Assembly: GCA_030446805.1 (NCBI GenBank)
Contig: JAUJMO010000001.1
Coordinates: forward strand, 443,233-481,952
DNA length: 38,720 bases
Reading direction: 5' to 3'
Source of the DNA: Caulobacteraceae bacterium
GTDB taxonomy: Bacteria > Pseudomonadota > Alphaproteobacteria > Caulobacterales > Caulobacteraceae
Position numbers and translations under genes: made by a program. The notes below the pieces were generated by a model. It did not search any database, had not been told where the DNA came from, and saw only the letters and a program-made list of their open reading frames with translations. This document shows, in pieces, positions 17,108 to 24,764 of this stretch. Every line of letters begins with the position of its first letter. The stretch's first letter is position 1.

Positions 17108-18331
17108 ATGGTGATCGTCGTCCTCGCCGGTGCGGGAGCGGGGGTGACCGCCTCGCCCGCGGCCTGGCGGACCACGAGCCGGTCAGAGCAGAACATGAGC
17201 GCCGAACCCACGCGAGTCCGCTCTCGAGCTTTGGGACTCGCACCGGGCGTGTTCCGACCCGGCGCCTTGAACGCTATCTCGGACGTATCCGGAGTCGCCG
17301 TGGGCCAAGTGACGATTGTGGAAGGCGACAGCATCCGAACAGGCGTGACCGCGGTGGTCCCCCACCCCGGCTCCATCTTCCGGGATAAGGTTCCCGCCGG
17401 GCTGGCGGTCGCCAACGGGTTCGGCAAACTGGCCGGCGGGACCCAGCTGGTGGAGTTGGGCGAGATCGAAACGCCCATCGTGCTGACCAACACCCTGGCC
17501 GTGCCTCGGGCCACGGAGGCCTTGATCGACTGGACCCTGAGCCGCCCTGGAAACGAGGACGTCCGTTCCGTCAACGCGGTCGTGGGCGAGACGAACGACG
17601 GCCGGCTGAACGACATCCGCAGGCGCCGCGTGACCGTCCAGGACGTGCTGGGCGCTATCGAAACCGCCCGCCCGGGACCGGTGGCGGAAGGCAGCGTCGG
17701 CGCGGGCACCGGCGCCGTCGCGTTCGGGTGGAAGGGCGGGGTCGGCACCAGCTCCCGCCTTCTGCCCCCCTCGCTGGGCGGCTTCACCGTGGGCGTGCTT
17801 GTCCAGACGAACTTCGGCGGCTCTCTGCGGATGGGGGGCGCGCCCGTGGGCGTGTGTCTCGGCCAGTATTATCTGCAGGAGCACGCCGCGCCGGAGCGCG
17901 CGGACGGTTCGATCATGATCGTGGTCGCCACCGACGCGCCCTTAAGCGACAGGAACCTCACCCGCTTGGCGCGCCGCAGCTTCGCGGGGCTGGCGCGCAC
18001 GGGCGCGGCCTTCTCCAACGGCTCGGGCGACTACGCCATCGCCTTTTCCACCGCAGTCGACGTCAGGCGCACGCCGGAGCGGCGCGCCCGGGCCGGGACC
18101 CTTCGCGAACTGCCGAACGACGCAATGTCGCCTTTGTTTGTGGCCGTTGCCGACGCGACCGAGGAGGCCATCTACAATTCGCTTCTGATGGCGACGGACA
18201 CGCGCAGCGTAGATCCCCTGACTGGTCGGAGCGTCGATATCCGGGCCCTGAACATCGCTCAGGTCCGGTCCGTGCTCGCCCGCCCACCTGGTGGGCCTTG
18301 CAAGGCCTCGGCAGGCGAGCGGGCCCGCTGA
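17108..18331 (+). CDS. DmpA-family P1 peptidase (L-aminopeptidase/D-amidase)
   Basis: A 407-residue serine Ntn-type peptidase of family S58. The autoprocessing Gly-Ser bond is in LVQTNFGGSL (Gly238-Ser239): cleavage there frees the nucleophilic serine as the N-terminus of the beta chain. Flanking family motifs are GALNAISDVSGVAVGQ, NGFGKLAGGTQ, LTNTLAVPRATEA, ETNDGRLND, VGAGTG and FSNGSGDYAIAF. The ATG at 17108 gives a hydrophobic leader (MVIVVLAGAGAGVTA) that may be a signal peptide; ATG 17195 or GTG 17069 are alternatives, all with weak ribosome sites. Such enzymes release N-terminal D- or L-amino acids from small peptides and amides, fitting the nearby epimerase stub, symporter and dadA. 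Confidence 0.9.
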   Translation: MVIVVLAGAGAGVTASPAAWRTTSRSEQNMSAEPTRVRSRALGLAPGVFRPGALNAISDVSGVAVGQVTIVEGDSIRTGVTAVVPHPGSIFRDKVPAGLAVANGFGKLAGGTQLVELGEIETPIVLTNTLAVPRATEALIDWTLSRPGNEDVRSVNAVVGETNDGRLNDIRRRRVTVQDVLGAIETARPGPVAEGSVGAGTGAVAFGWKGGVGTSSRLLPPSLGGFTVGVLVQTNFGGSLRMGGAPVGVCLGQYYLQEHAAPERADGSIMIVVATDAPLSDRNLTRLARRSFAGLARTGAAFSNGSGDYAIAFSTAVDVRRTPERRARAGTLRELPNDAMSPLFVAVADATEEAIYNSLLMATDTRSVDPLTGRSVDIRALNIAQVRSVLARPPGGPCKASAGERAR

Positions 18332-18931
18332 CCAGGCCGGGTGTCGTCGAAACGATCCTCTCAGCTTGGCTTGGGCTCAAGCTACCACCGGTCGGAGAAC
18401 ACCAGCACCAGGCGTCGGAGCAGCCGAGTTCGTCGCCGACGGCTGGGGCCAAGGCAGAGGGCAGGGGCGAGCGAGTGATCGGCCTCAGCGCCTGATCGGA
18501 GCGGAGCAGGCCTGCTTTTAGCAGCAAAGAGGCCCTGTTCATCGGCGCGACAGGCCCTGTTCTCACCTGTTCGAGGCTCGGCCGCGACGGGGCGCATGGA
18601 TCCGACAACCGTCGAAAGAGCGTGGATTTCCGCGCCTAGGACGATGGTGGGGCACACAGAAATCGCGTGTAGAAAACGCGATAACAGGCGCAACAGGCGA
18701 AAGAGGTTTGGGGGCGAGCCGCTGGAGACGGCCTTCGGCGAAGCGGCCGAAAGCCGCTCGTGAGAGGGTGGGTGTGGAACCGAGGAATACGGAAGAGCCG
18801 AGGTTTATGCCCGGGTTTTCGGAGAGCAGGAAATCTTCGGCTGCCTCCAAGTCGTCCAGGCGCTCGACCGAACCGCCAGCTTCGGATTCCACATCGCCGC
18901 GCTCTGGACTTTCCCTTATCCAGTTGGCCCT
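18332..18931. other. 600-base gap with remnant sequence
   Basis: No intact gene. Contains the second copy of the 38-bp repeat (18833-18870). A minus-strand open frame crosses it but has no recognisable family. The right edge passes into the symporter tail remnant. It looks like eroded DNA. Confidence 0.45.
18833..18870 (+). repeat. 38-bp dispersed repeat, copy 2
   Basis: Second copy of the element at 9375-9412, with three mismatches, same orientation, 9.46 kb apart. It lies about 60 bp before the symporter tail remnant. Confidence 0.6.
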
Positions 18932-19007
18932 ATGGAGCCTCCACCGGGATCGCGCGCTGGAGCGCGAGATCGACGTAGACGCGCACAAGAGCGCCAAGGA
19001 CACCTGA
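18932..19007 (+). pseudogene. C-terminal remnant of a DAACS symporter gene
   Basis: Reads STGIARW, then after a one-base slip EREIDVDAHKSAKDT and TGA. This matches the end of the intact symporter at 15275, which finishes ATAIARWEREIDVNEYKSAKDI. Only about 25 codons remain. The stop codon is embedded in the strong ribosome site (GAGGAGG) of the following VOC gene, so symporter and VOC were once translationally adjacent. Confidence 0.82.
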
Positions 19008-19017
19008 GGAGGCCCCG

Positions 19018-19428
19018 ATGCAGCCCTTTCACCTCGCTTTCCCAGTGCACGACCTGCAGGCGACCAAGGCCTTCATCGTCGACGTACTGGGCGCCCGTGT
19101 CGGTCGCGAAGCGGAGAAATGGGTCGACTTCGACTTCTTCGGCCATCAGGTGAGCGCGCACCTCGACCCCAGCCAGAAGGCCGCGACCAGCAACGAGGTG
19201 GACGGCAAGAAGGTGCCCACCTTCCACTTTGGCGTGGTGCTGGAGTGGCCACAGTGGGCGGCGCTCGCGGAGCGGCTGAAGTCACGCGGCGTGGACTTCA
19301 TCATAGAGCCCTACGTCCGCTTCGAAGGGGAGGTGGGTGAGCAAGGAACCTTCTTCGTCAAGGAGCCCTCCGGCAACGGCATCGAGTTCAAGTCCTTCAA
19401 GGACATGGGCCAGCTGTTCGCCGCCTGA
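19018..19428 (+). CDS. VOC-family (glyoxalase/dioxygenase-like) protein
   Basis: A 136-residue vicinal-oxygen-chelate protein made of two beta-alpha-beta-beta-beta modules. PFHLAFPVHD opens module one with a potential metal-ligand His; FHFGVV and GNGIEFKSF (Glu) provide further ligand positions in module two. Length is normal for a single-gene VOC protein. A very good ribosome site, GAGGAGG, precedes the ATG and includes the stop codon of the symporter remnant. A truncated relative occurs on the opposite strand at 15162-15272. The catalysed reaction is not known; members of this subgroup are usually annotated only as glyoxalase/bleomycin-resistance-like. Confidence 0.92.
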   Translation: MQPFHLAFPVHDLQATKAFIVDVLGARVGREAEKWVDFDFFGHQVSAHLDPSQKAATSNEVDGKKVPTFHFGVVLEWPQWAALAERLKSRGVDFIIEPYVRFEGEVGEQGTFFVKEPSGNGIEFKSFKDMGQLFAA

Positions 19429-19433
19429 ACCGC

Positions 19434-19511
19434 ATGCGCTTCGTCCAGACCATCGCCGCCGCCGCTCTCGCGGAGGATCGATCCGCGCGGCGGGTCGGAC
19501 CGTGCCGCTGA
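19434..19511 (+). pseudogene. Possible stub of an exported-protein gene
   Basis: Six bases behind the VOC stop an ATG opens MRFVQTIAAAALA, a signal-peptide-like start, that becomes arginine-rich and stops after 25 codons, 12 bp before the IS6 left end. It could be the front of a gene cut off by the insertion. Weak evidence. Confidence 0.35.
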
Positions 19512-19522
19512 CCCGTCCGGAC

Positions 19523-19850
19523 GGTGCTGTCAGGCTAGAGCGGTTTTCACGCGGGTGGAATCGCGCGGGATTCCCAAGGGCGGTTTGAGGGTGGATGCAG
19601 CCGATCTCCTACCAGCGTCACCGAGTCCCGCCGGAGGTCATCCGGCACGCGGTCTGGCTCCACTTCCGCTTCACCTTGAGCTTCCGTGATGTTGAGGAGT
19701 TGCTGGCCCAGCGTAGGCTGGAGTTGAGCTACAAGACGGTCCGCTGCTGGACGATCCAGTTCGCCCCCCGACCGCGCGCAATCTGAGAGGTCGGGAGCCC
19801 GGCCCGACCAGCCGCGGGCATTTGGCCGAGATGGTCGCGAAGATCGCAGG
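19523..19850 (+). mobile_element. IS6-family insertion sequence remnant with broken transposase (copy c)
   Basis: Left end GGTGCTGTCAGGCTA at 19523, then a transposase frame from ATG 19595: ISYQRHRVPPEVIRHAVWLH, FRFTLSFRDVEELLAQRRLE and YKTVRCW are the IS6/IS26 N-terminal (HTH) region. The frame breaks near 19780; one frame over ARNLRGREPGPTSRGHLAEM and VAKIAG continue the homology to about 19850, before the first DDE aspartate region is completed. The remaining two-thirds of the 235-residue protein and the right end are missing. It abuts the TcmP pseudogene. Confidence 0.85.
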
Positions 19851-19886
19851 ATACGGGCCCCCCGGCCGGCGGACCTGGTGACACAT

Positions 19887-21041
19887 CTATTTCGGCCGCG
19901 ACGTGCGGTAGTTGTCCTTCGGCACACGGTCGCGGGGGCCCCAGTCGGGGAACACCAGCCGCCCGCTCTTTGAAGTTCGCCCGCGATCTTGTTGACCTCT
20001 CAGCCCTGCTCACGGCATGTCGGGCAAGCACCTGCGGCCAAATCTTCCCGTAGCTCATTTGTCCTGGCAGGGCTGGCGTGAGGTTGAGCACCGCAGCTTC
20101 AGCCAGCATCCTCTCGGAGGCCAGATAGGCTTCTATATCGCTCGCTCGCAGGGCGACCTCGGCCCCAAACATCTCACTTTGGCCGCTCTTGGCTTCAGCA
20201 CGCGCCTGTTTGGTCGCGCTGCGTAAAGCCTCTTGTTCCTAGTGTCTTGATCTGACAGGCCCGGAACACCTCGATGCCCGCTGAATGACGCGTGCCGTAA
20301 ATGAGCGAGTAGAGCGTGCGGTCCTTGAGTGGCATGAGAACCGGCAGCTCGGCCACGTAGGTGTACTTGCCGATGGCCGCGAGGCTCTCACGGAAGCTGT
20401 CGATCAGTGCCTTTTTGCGGAGCAGGGAGGTTCGCCCGGCGCACGGCGGCGAGGCGCGAGCGCCAGTCGCCGAAGGGCATTAACTCTCCAAGACCCGCGA
20501 TGATGTTCTCGTCGGAGATCGAGGCTGCACGGTTGATGAAGTCAAACATGAAATTGAAGACGACTTCCGAGTTCGGCCGGCTCAAGAGCGGGGCGAGTCG
20601 CTGCATCGGAATCCCCAAGCTTTGGGGTCGATGAATAGGAACGCAAAGCCTGAACTGGTATCTGCTTCACCAGCTCGGGGCCAAGTCGACAAAGTCCCTC
20701 TTGGCAGGGTGAATCGTAACGTCTTGATAGCGCTCCCTGGAGGCTCGTCAGGTTTGCGTAGGCCGTCGCGTTTCTCTCGACCAAGTAGGCGGTCATCCGC
20801 ACCTCGCGGCCGAGCTTCTTCCATGACGCCTTCGCTTCCCGCAGCGCCCTGCAATGCCGAACGAGGTGTCCTCGTAATTCTGGCCCTTGCTCTGCCAGGG
20901 GCCGGAGAAGCCGTCGATGTAGGCGATTTCCTCGTAACCCTTGGCCGTCTTATGAATCAGTCGTTCGAGATAGCTCTGAAGGAAGGTGTGTTTGATCAGC
21001 GCCTGTTCGCGGCCCACGTAGTGGCTGGGGTCGGGGACCAC
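19887..21041 (-). pseudogene. tcmP: Three-Cys-motif partner protein TcmP gene, multiply frameshifted
   Basis: On the minus strand from GTG 21041 the pieces [36 protein letters not shown] and EDTSFGIA open the gene; then, in changing frames, [104 protein letters not shown] and finally FPDWGPRDRVPKDNYRTSRP with TAG at 19887. The order and total length (about 380 codons) match complete TcmP proteins, but I count at least six frame changes. Protein-level similarity is well kept, so the decay appears recent. It follows the DUF5131 gene immediately, the usual arrangement. Confidence 0.85.
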
Positions 21042-21043
21042 GT

Positions 21044-21778
21044 TCAGGTCATCGCAACGCGGATCGAGTGTGGCCGGCAGCTCGTTCCACTCCCGTCCGT
21101 CGAGCTCACGTCCTCCTGACTTCGGCCTGAGGCCGCCCCACTGCTTGAAGAAGAATGCGACACTCTGCGCCGTGCATTGGTCTCGGATGTCGCGCACCCA
21201 CTCGACGAGCATCGGTCTGGCGCCGGGGCCGCTTTCCCCACCGGCGATGACCCAGTGGATGCCGGTGAGGCTGAGCCCGCCGGCCGGTCCGATGAGCGGC
21301 TCAAGCGAGAGAAAGCGGATTGCGGCCGGAGCTTGCGCGAAGATGGGCGATCCGGCTGCGGGCGGTGCTGTCCTCAACCGAGACGCCGAACCACAGGTGT
21401 CTGGGTGGAGGGCTGTGGCTGTAACGATTTTTGAGATAGCTGCGCTAAGGAACTGCGCTTGGTCAGCACCTGGAAGATGTGCCAGTCGGCACTCTCCATC
21501 GTATCGAACACCTTATCCGATGAAGCTGCGGGGCACCTGCTTGTGAAAGAGGTCGCTCATCGAGTTCACGAAACCATCCGCGGCCGCTTCCAGGTCAGCG
21601 GCTGGGTCAGTCGCTCGGGCCGAATGGTCAGATCGCCATCTTCAAAGGGATGACTGGGGACGCCGCGGAACCGTTCGAAAAACGTGCGGGCGTTGTCACA
21701 GCCAGCCGTGATCTTCGTGCAGCCCGTTACCGGGTTCCACGTCGCGTCCGTCCATTCGATTGCTGTGGCATCCGCCAT
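21044..21778 (-). pseudogene. DUF5131 (Gp37/Gp68, three-Cys-motif) gene, frameshifted
   Basis: From ATG 21778 the minus strand reads TAIEWTDATWNPVTGCTKI, the family start, then GCDN but without the CysTyr expected next, then RPERLTQPLTWKRPRM. One base is missing near 21571 and one is extra near 21517; the other frames give VNSMSDLFHKQVPRSFI and [20 protein letters not shown]. Further breaks occur near 21460 and 21336 before [34 protein letters not shown] and FFFKQWGG finish the gene. So the reading frame is destroyed, including one cysteine of the three-Cys cluster. Family function is unknown; it is phage- and SOS-associated. Preceded by a LexA box. Confidence 0.85.
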
Positions 21779-21790
21779 GCTCACCCATGG

Positions 21791-21805
21791 GAACAATATA
21801 AGAAC
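21791..21805 (-). promoter_or_regulatory. LexA (SOS) box
   Basis: GTTC-TTATATT-GTTC on the minus strand, a perfect match to the alphaproteobacterial LexA direct-repeat operator GTTC-N7-GTTC. It ends 12 bases upstream of the DUF5131 start codon, a position where bound LexA would block transcription or initiation. The AT-rich spacer resembles a -10 element. Confidence 0.75.
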
Positions 21806-21942
21806 GATGCCAGAGTCGTGGTCGTGCGGCAAGTTCTGCCAGAACGCGAGTGTGCACTCAGGCGAGAAATCTCCAGGTTGGCAGCCGCCACCGGTGACAC
21901 CGCTCCAGCGCGACAGGCGCTCTCCACCACAACGAGGTCCTG

Positions 21943-22032
21943 TGGCGGACGGGGTGGGATTCGAACCCACGGTAGGCTTTCACCTACGGCGGTTTTCAAG
22001 ACCGCTGCCTTAAACCGCTCGGCCACCCGTCC
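21943..22032 (-). tRNA. tRNA-Ser (anticodon UGA)
   Basis: A 90-base class II tRNA with encoded CCA. Acceptor arms GGACGGG and CCCGTCC pair perfectly. The anticodon loop CTTGAAA holds TGA between GCGGT/ACCGC-type arms, the long variable arm GTAGGTGAAAGCCTAC is a serine feature, and the T arm contains GGTTCGAATCC. The 3' end faces the decayed IS6/TcmP region, the side where integrating elements insert. Confidence 0.95.
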
Positions 22033-22139
22033 TCCCGGCGCGCCATAGCAGAGGCGGGCGGTTCGGTCGAACCCCGCCGGCTTAACGGGGATTTCACCCC
22101 GGCGGGCGAGCCTTGGGCGTCAACAAGCTCGGAGGCTGC

Positions 22140-23105
22140 ATGGCCCGGCGCATCCTTGGCCGACTTCTTCCGGTCGTTCTCCTGCTCTCGGGGGCTGCGG
22201 CCTGCGCCAGCGTGGAGCCGCCGAGGCCGCTGGCCCAGGCGCCCGTGGCGCCGGCGGCGGAGGCTCCCGCGGCCGTCCGCGCCAACCTGCCCATCCCCAA
22301 CCCTCCCGAGCGATCGGCGGGCCGGTCCGCAGCCGATACAGGCGCGGTCGCCCGGGCGCGGAGCGGCTACCGGATCGGCAAGCCCTACCAGATCGCGGGC
22401 GTCTGGTACGTGCCCGCGGAACAGCCCGACTATGACGCCGTGGGCACCGCCTCCTGGTACGGCGACGCCTTTCACGGCAAGCCCACCGCCAATGGCGAGC
22501 CCTTCGACATGCACATGGTCAGCGCGGCCCACGCGACCCTGCCGTTGCCGTCCATCGTGGAGGTCACCAACCTCGACAACGACCGCTCGATCCAGGTGAG
22601 GGTGAATGACCGCGGGCCGTTCAAACCCGGACGGATCATCGACGTCTCGCGACAAGCGGCCGACCAGCTGGGCTTTGTGCGCCAAGGCACGGCCAAGGTG
22701 CGGGTCCGCTATGTGGGCCGTGCGCCCCTGGACCCCTTCCTGCCGACCCCGTCGGCGCCCACGCAGCGCACGCAGCCCGTCCTGATCGCCGCGGTGGCGC
22801 CGAAGGTGGAGCGCCCACGAGAGCCGGAGCCGCGCCCCGAACCCGCTGCGGCGCCGGTTCTCGCCGTAGCCGGACCCAGTTTCGCCGTTCAGGCGGGCGC
22901 CTTTTCCAATCGGGGCAACGCCGAACGCGCCGCCAAGGCGCTGAGCGCCATCGGCCCGGCCCAGGTGCGCGAACTGCACAGGGACGGCGCCCTGCTGTAC
23001 CGGGTGCTTGTGGGCGCCTGGGCGGGCAAGGACTCCGCGGCCGGCGCCTTGACGGCGGTGGCCGAAGCCGGCTTTCCCGACGCCCGGGTGGTGAGCGGCT
23101 CCTGA
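22140..23105 (+). CDS. rlpA: RlpA-like septal lytic transglycosylase lipoprotein with SPOR domain
   Basis: A 321-residue exported protein. Signal peptide ends in LSGAAAC, giving a lipobox-like cysteine (Cys22). After a proline/alanine linker the RlpA double-psi barrel begins GTASWYGDAFHGKPTANGE; Glu120, His131 (AAHATLP) and Asp157 (VNDRGPF) correspond to the catalytic set of Pseudomonas RlpA. A second Pro-rich linker leads to a C-terminal SPOR domain (FAVQAGAFSNRGNAERAAKAL) that binds denuded septal peptidoglycan. The enzyme cleaves naked glycan strands at the division site. The start ATG has GGAGG upstream; a TTG at 22113 is less likely. First gene before the tmk operon. Confidence 0.93.
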   Translation: MARRILGRLLPVVLLLSGAAACASVEPPRPLAQAPVAPAAEAPAAVRANLPIPNPPERSAGRSAADTGAVARARSGYRIGKPYQIAGVWYVPAEQPDYDAVGTASWYGDAFHGKPTANGEPFDMHMVSAAHATLPLPSIVEVTNLDNDRSIQVRVNDRGPFKPGRIIDVSRQAADQLGFVRQGTAKVRVRYVGRAPLDPFLPTPSAPTQRTQPVLIAAVAPKVERPREPEPRPEPAAAPVLAVAGPSFAVQAGAFSNRGNAERAAKALSAIGPAQVRELHRDGALLYRVLVGAWAGKDSAAGALTAVAEAGFPDARVVSGS

Positions 23106-23145
23106 CAGGCTTGCGCCCCGGGGCAATCCCGCGCATCCCCGCGCC

Positions 23146-23766
23146 ATGGCGCGCGGATGTTTCATCACCCTCGAGGGCGGAGAGGGAACGGGGAAGTCGA
23201 CTCAAGCCGGGCGGCTGACGGAGCGGCTCCGCCGGACCGGTCTTGAGGTTCTGACCACGCGCGAGCCGGGCGGCTCGCCGGGCGCCGAGGATATCCGCGC
23301 TCTGCTGGTGTCGGGCGCGGTGGACCGTTGGTCGGCCCTGACCGAGACCCTGCTGATGTACGCCGCCCGCGCCGACCACCTCGAGCGGGTGATCCGCCCG
23401 GCGCTGAACCGCGGCGCCTGGGTGGTCTGCGATCGTTTCGCCGATTCGACCCGCGCCTATCAGCAGGGAGCGGCGCCCGGTCTGCTGAGCGCGTTGGAGA
23501 AGGAGGTGGTCGATGGGGACCGGCCGGACCTCACCCTGGTCTTCGACCTGCCTGCGGAGGACGGGCTCGCGCGCGCGGCCGCCCGCGGAGAGGGGGCCAC
23601 CCGGTTCGAGGCGCGAAACGCCGAGTTTCACGAGCGGCTCCGCGCGGCCTTTCTGGAGATCGCGCGGGCCGATCCCGAGCGCTGCGCCGTGATCGACGCC
23701 CGCCCGCGCGCCGAGGCGGTCGAGGCGGCGGTCTGGGCCGCGGTGCAAGGGCGGTTGCAGCCTTGA
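23146..23766 (+). CDS. tmk: Thymidylate kinase
   Basis: A 206-residue dTMP kinase making dTDP for DNA synthesis. The P-loop is EGGEGTGKST (residues 10-19), the TREPGGS motif binds dTMP, and DRFADSTRAYQ is the DRY/DRF motif with the substrate arginine. Length is normal. It begins 40 bp after rlpA and its stop overlaps the TTG start of holB (TTGA), so the two are translationally coupled. This order is common in alphaproteobacteria. Confidence 0.96.
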   Translation: MARGCFITLEGGEGTGKSTQAGRLTERLRRTGLEVLTTREPGGSPGAEDIRALLVSGAVDRWSALTETLLMYAARADHLERVIRPALNRGAWVVCDRFADSTRAYQQGAAPGLLSALEKEVVDGDRPDLTLVFDLPAEDGLARAAARGEGATRFEARNAEFHERLRAAFLEIARADPERCAVIDARPRAEAVEAAVWAAVQGRLQP

Positions 23767-24761
23767 GCGCGCTGCTCCATCCCCGGGAGGTCTACGCCCT
23801 GGACGGAGCCGAAGCCGCGGAGCGCGCCTGGCTGGAGGCTGTCGAGCGCGGTCGCCTGCACCACGCCTGGCTGCTGGCCGGCCCGGAGGGCGTGGGCAAG
23901 GCGACCTTCGCCTTTCGCGCGGCGCGCCGCTTGCTGGGCGCGCGCCCGGCTCCGGCCTACGGCCTGCTCGGCGCCGCGCCGGAGGACCCGGTGTGCCGCC
24001 TGGTTGAGAACCGTTCCCATCCTGATCTGCTGGTGCTGGAGCGGGAAGGGGATGACGGCAAGCTCAAACGCGGCATCTCCGTGGATGAAGCCCGCCGCCT
24101 GCCCGAGTTCTTCGCCAAGTCCCCCAGCATCGCAGCTTGGCGTGTCGCCATCATCGACTCCGCCGACGACCTGAATCCCAGCGCGGCCAACGCCGTGCTG
24201 AAGACGCTTGAGGAGCCGCCTGAGCGCGGGGTTGTGCTGATGGTCAGCCACGCTCCAGGGGCCTTGTTGCCGACGCTTCGCTCGCGGTGCCGCCGGCTGA
24301 ACTTCGCACCCTGGCCCGAGCGGCGCGTGGCTGAGTTCGTGCAGTTCGCCGCAGGGCTGGAGGGCGCGGAGGCGGATCGGTTGGCCGCCCTGTCCTGCGG
24401 GGCGCCGGGGCGGGCGCTGCGGTTGCAGGCGCAAGGGGCGCTGGAGCTCGATGAGACCGCCCGGGTCCTGTTCGCCGGCGGCGCCGCCCGGCAGGACGCG
24501 GCGGTTCAGGCTCTGGCCGACAAGCTAAGGGGCGGGGAGGCGGCGGCCCGCTTTGCGCTCTTGCTGGAACTTCTGGCGGAACAGGCGCGAGCCGCGGCCC
24601 TGGGCTCCGCCGGCCACGCGCCCCGCCAGGCGGACCAGGCGGCGGCGGCCTGGGCGCGGTGGAGAGCGCTGCCGGCGGAAGTGGAAGGTCTGAACCTGGA
24701 CCGGGCGGAAGCGCTCTGGGGGGTGGCCGCCGAGGCTCGCGCCCTGGCCGGCCACGCCTGA
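23763..24761 (+). CDS. holB: DNA polymerase III subunit delta'
   Basis: A 332-residue clamp-loader subunit. The AAA+ Walker A-like region is LLAGPEGVGKATFAFRAA, where the usual Ser/Thr after Lys is Ala, in keeping with delta' being a poor or inactive ATPase. ADDLNPSAANAVLKTLEEPP contains the sensor/ANALLKTLEEPP hallmark and LRSRCRRL is the SRC motif. Start is TTG at 23763 inside the tmk stop (TTGA); earlier starts would run through tmk in another frame. It loads the sliding clamp with delta and tau/gamma. tatD starts three bases after its stop. Confidence 0.93.
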   Translation: MSALLHPREVYALDGAEAAERAWLEAVERGRLHHAWLLAGPEGVGKATFAFRAARRLLGARPAPAYGLLGAAPEDPVCRLVENRSHPDLLVLEREGDDGKLKRGISVDEARRLPEFFAKSPSIAAWRVAIIDSADDLNPSAANAVLKTLEEPPERGVVLMVSHAPGALLPTLRSRCRRLNFAPWPERRVAEFVQFAAGLEGAEADRLAALSCGAPGRALRLQAQGALELDETARVLFAGGAARQDAAVQALADKLRGGEAAARFALLLELLAEQARAAALGSAGHAPRQADQAAAAWARWRALPAEVEGLNLDRAEALWGVAAEARALAGHA

Positions 24762-24764
24762 CCC

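Noticed and set aside
21364-21372. GGTGCTGTC resembling the IS6 terminal repeat
   Set aside because: Lies within the coding sequence of the DUF5131 remnant (GACAGCACC) and the match stops after nine bases; chance.
19887-21778. Programmed frameshifting as explanation of the TcmP/DUF5131 frame changes
   Set aside because: More than ten changes in both directions without slippery sites; decay or sequence error is far more plausible.
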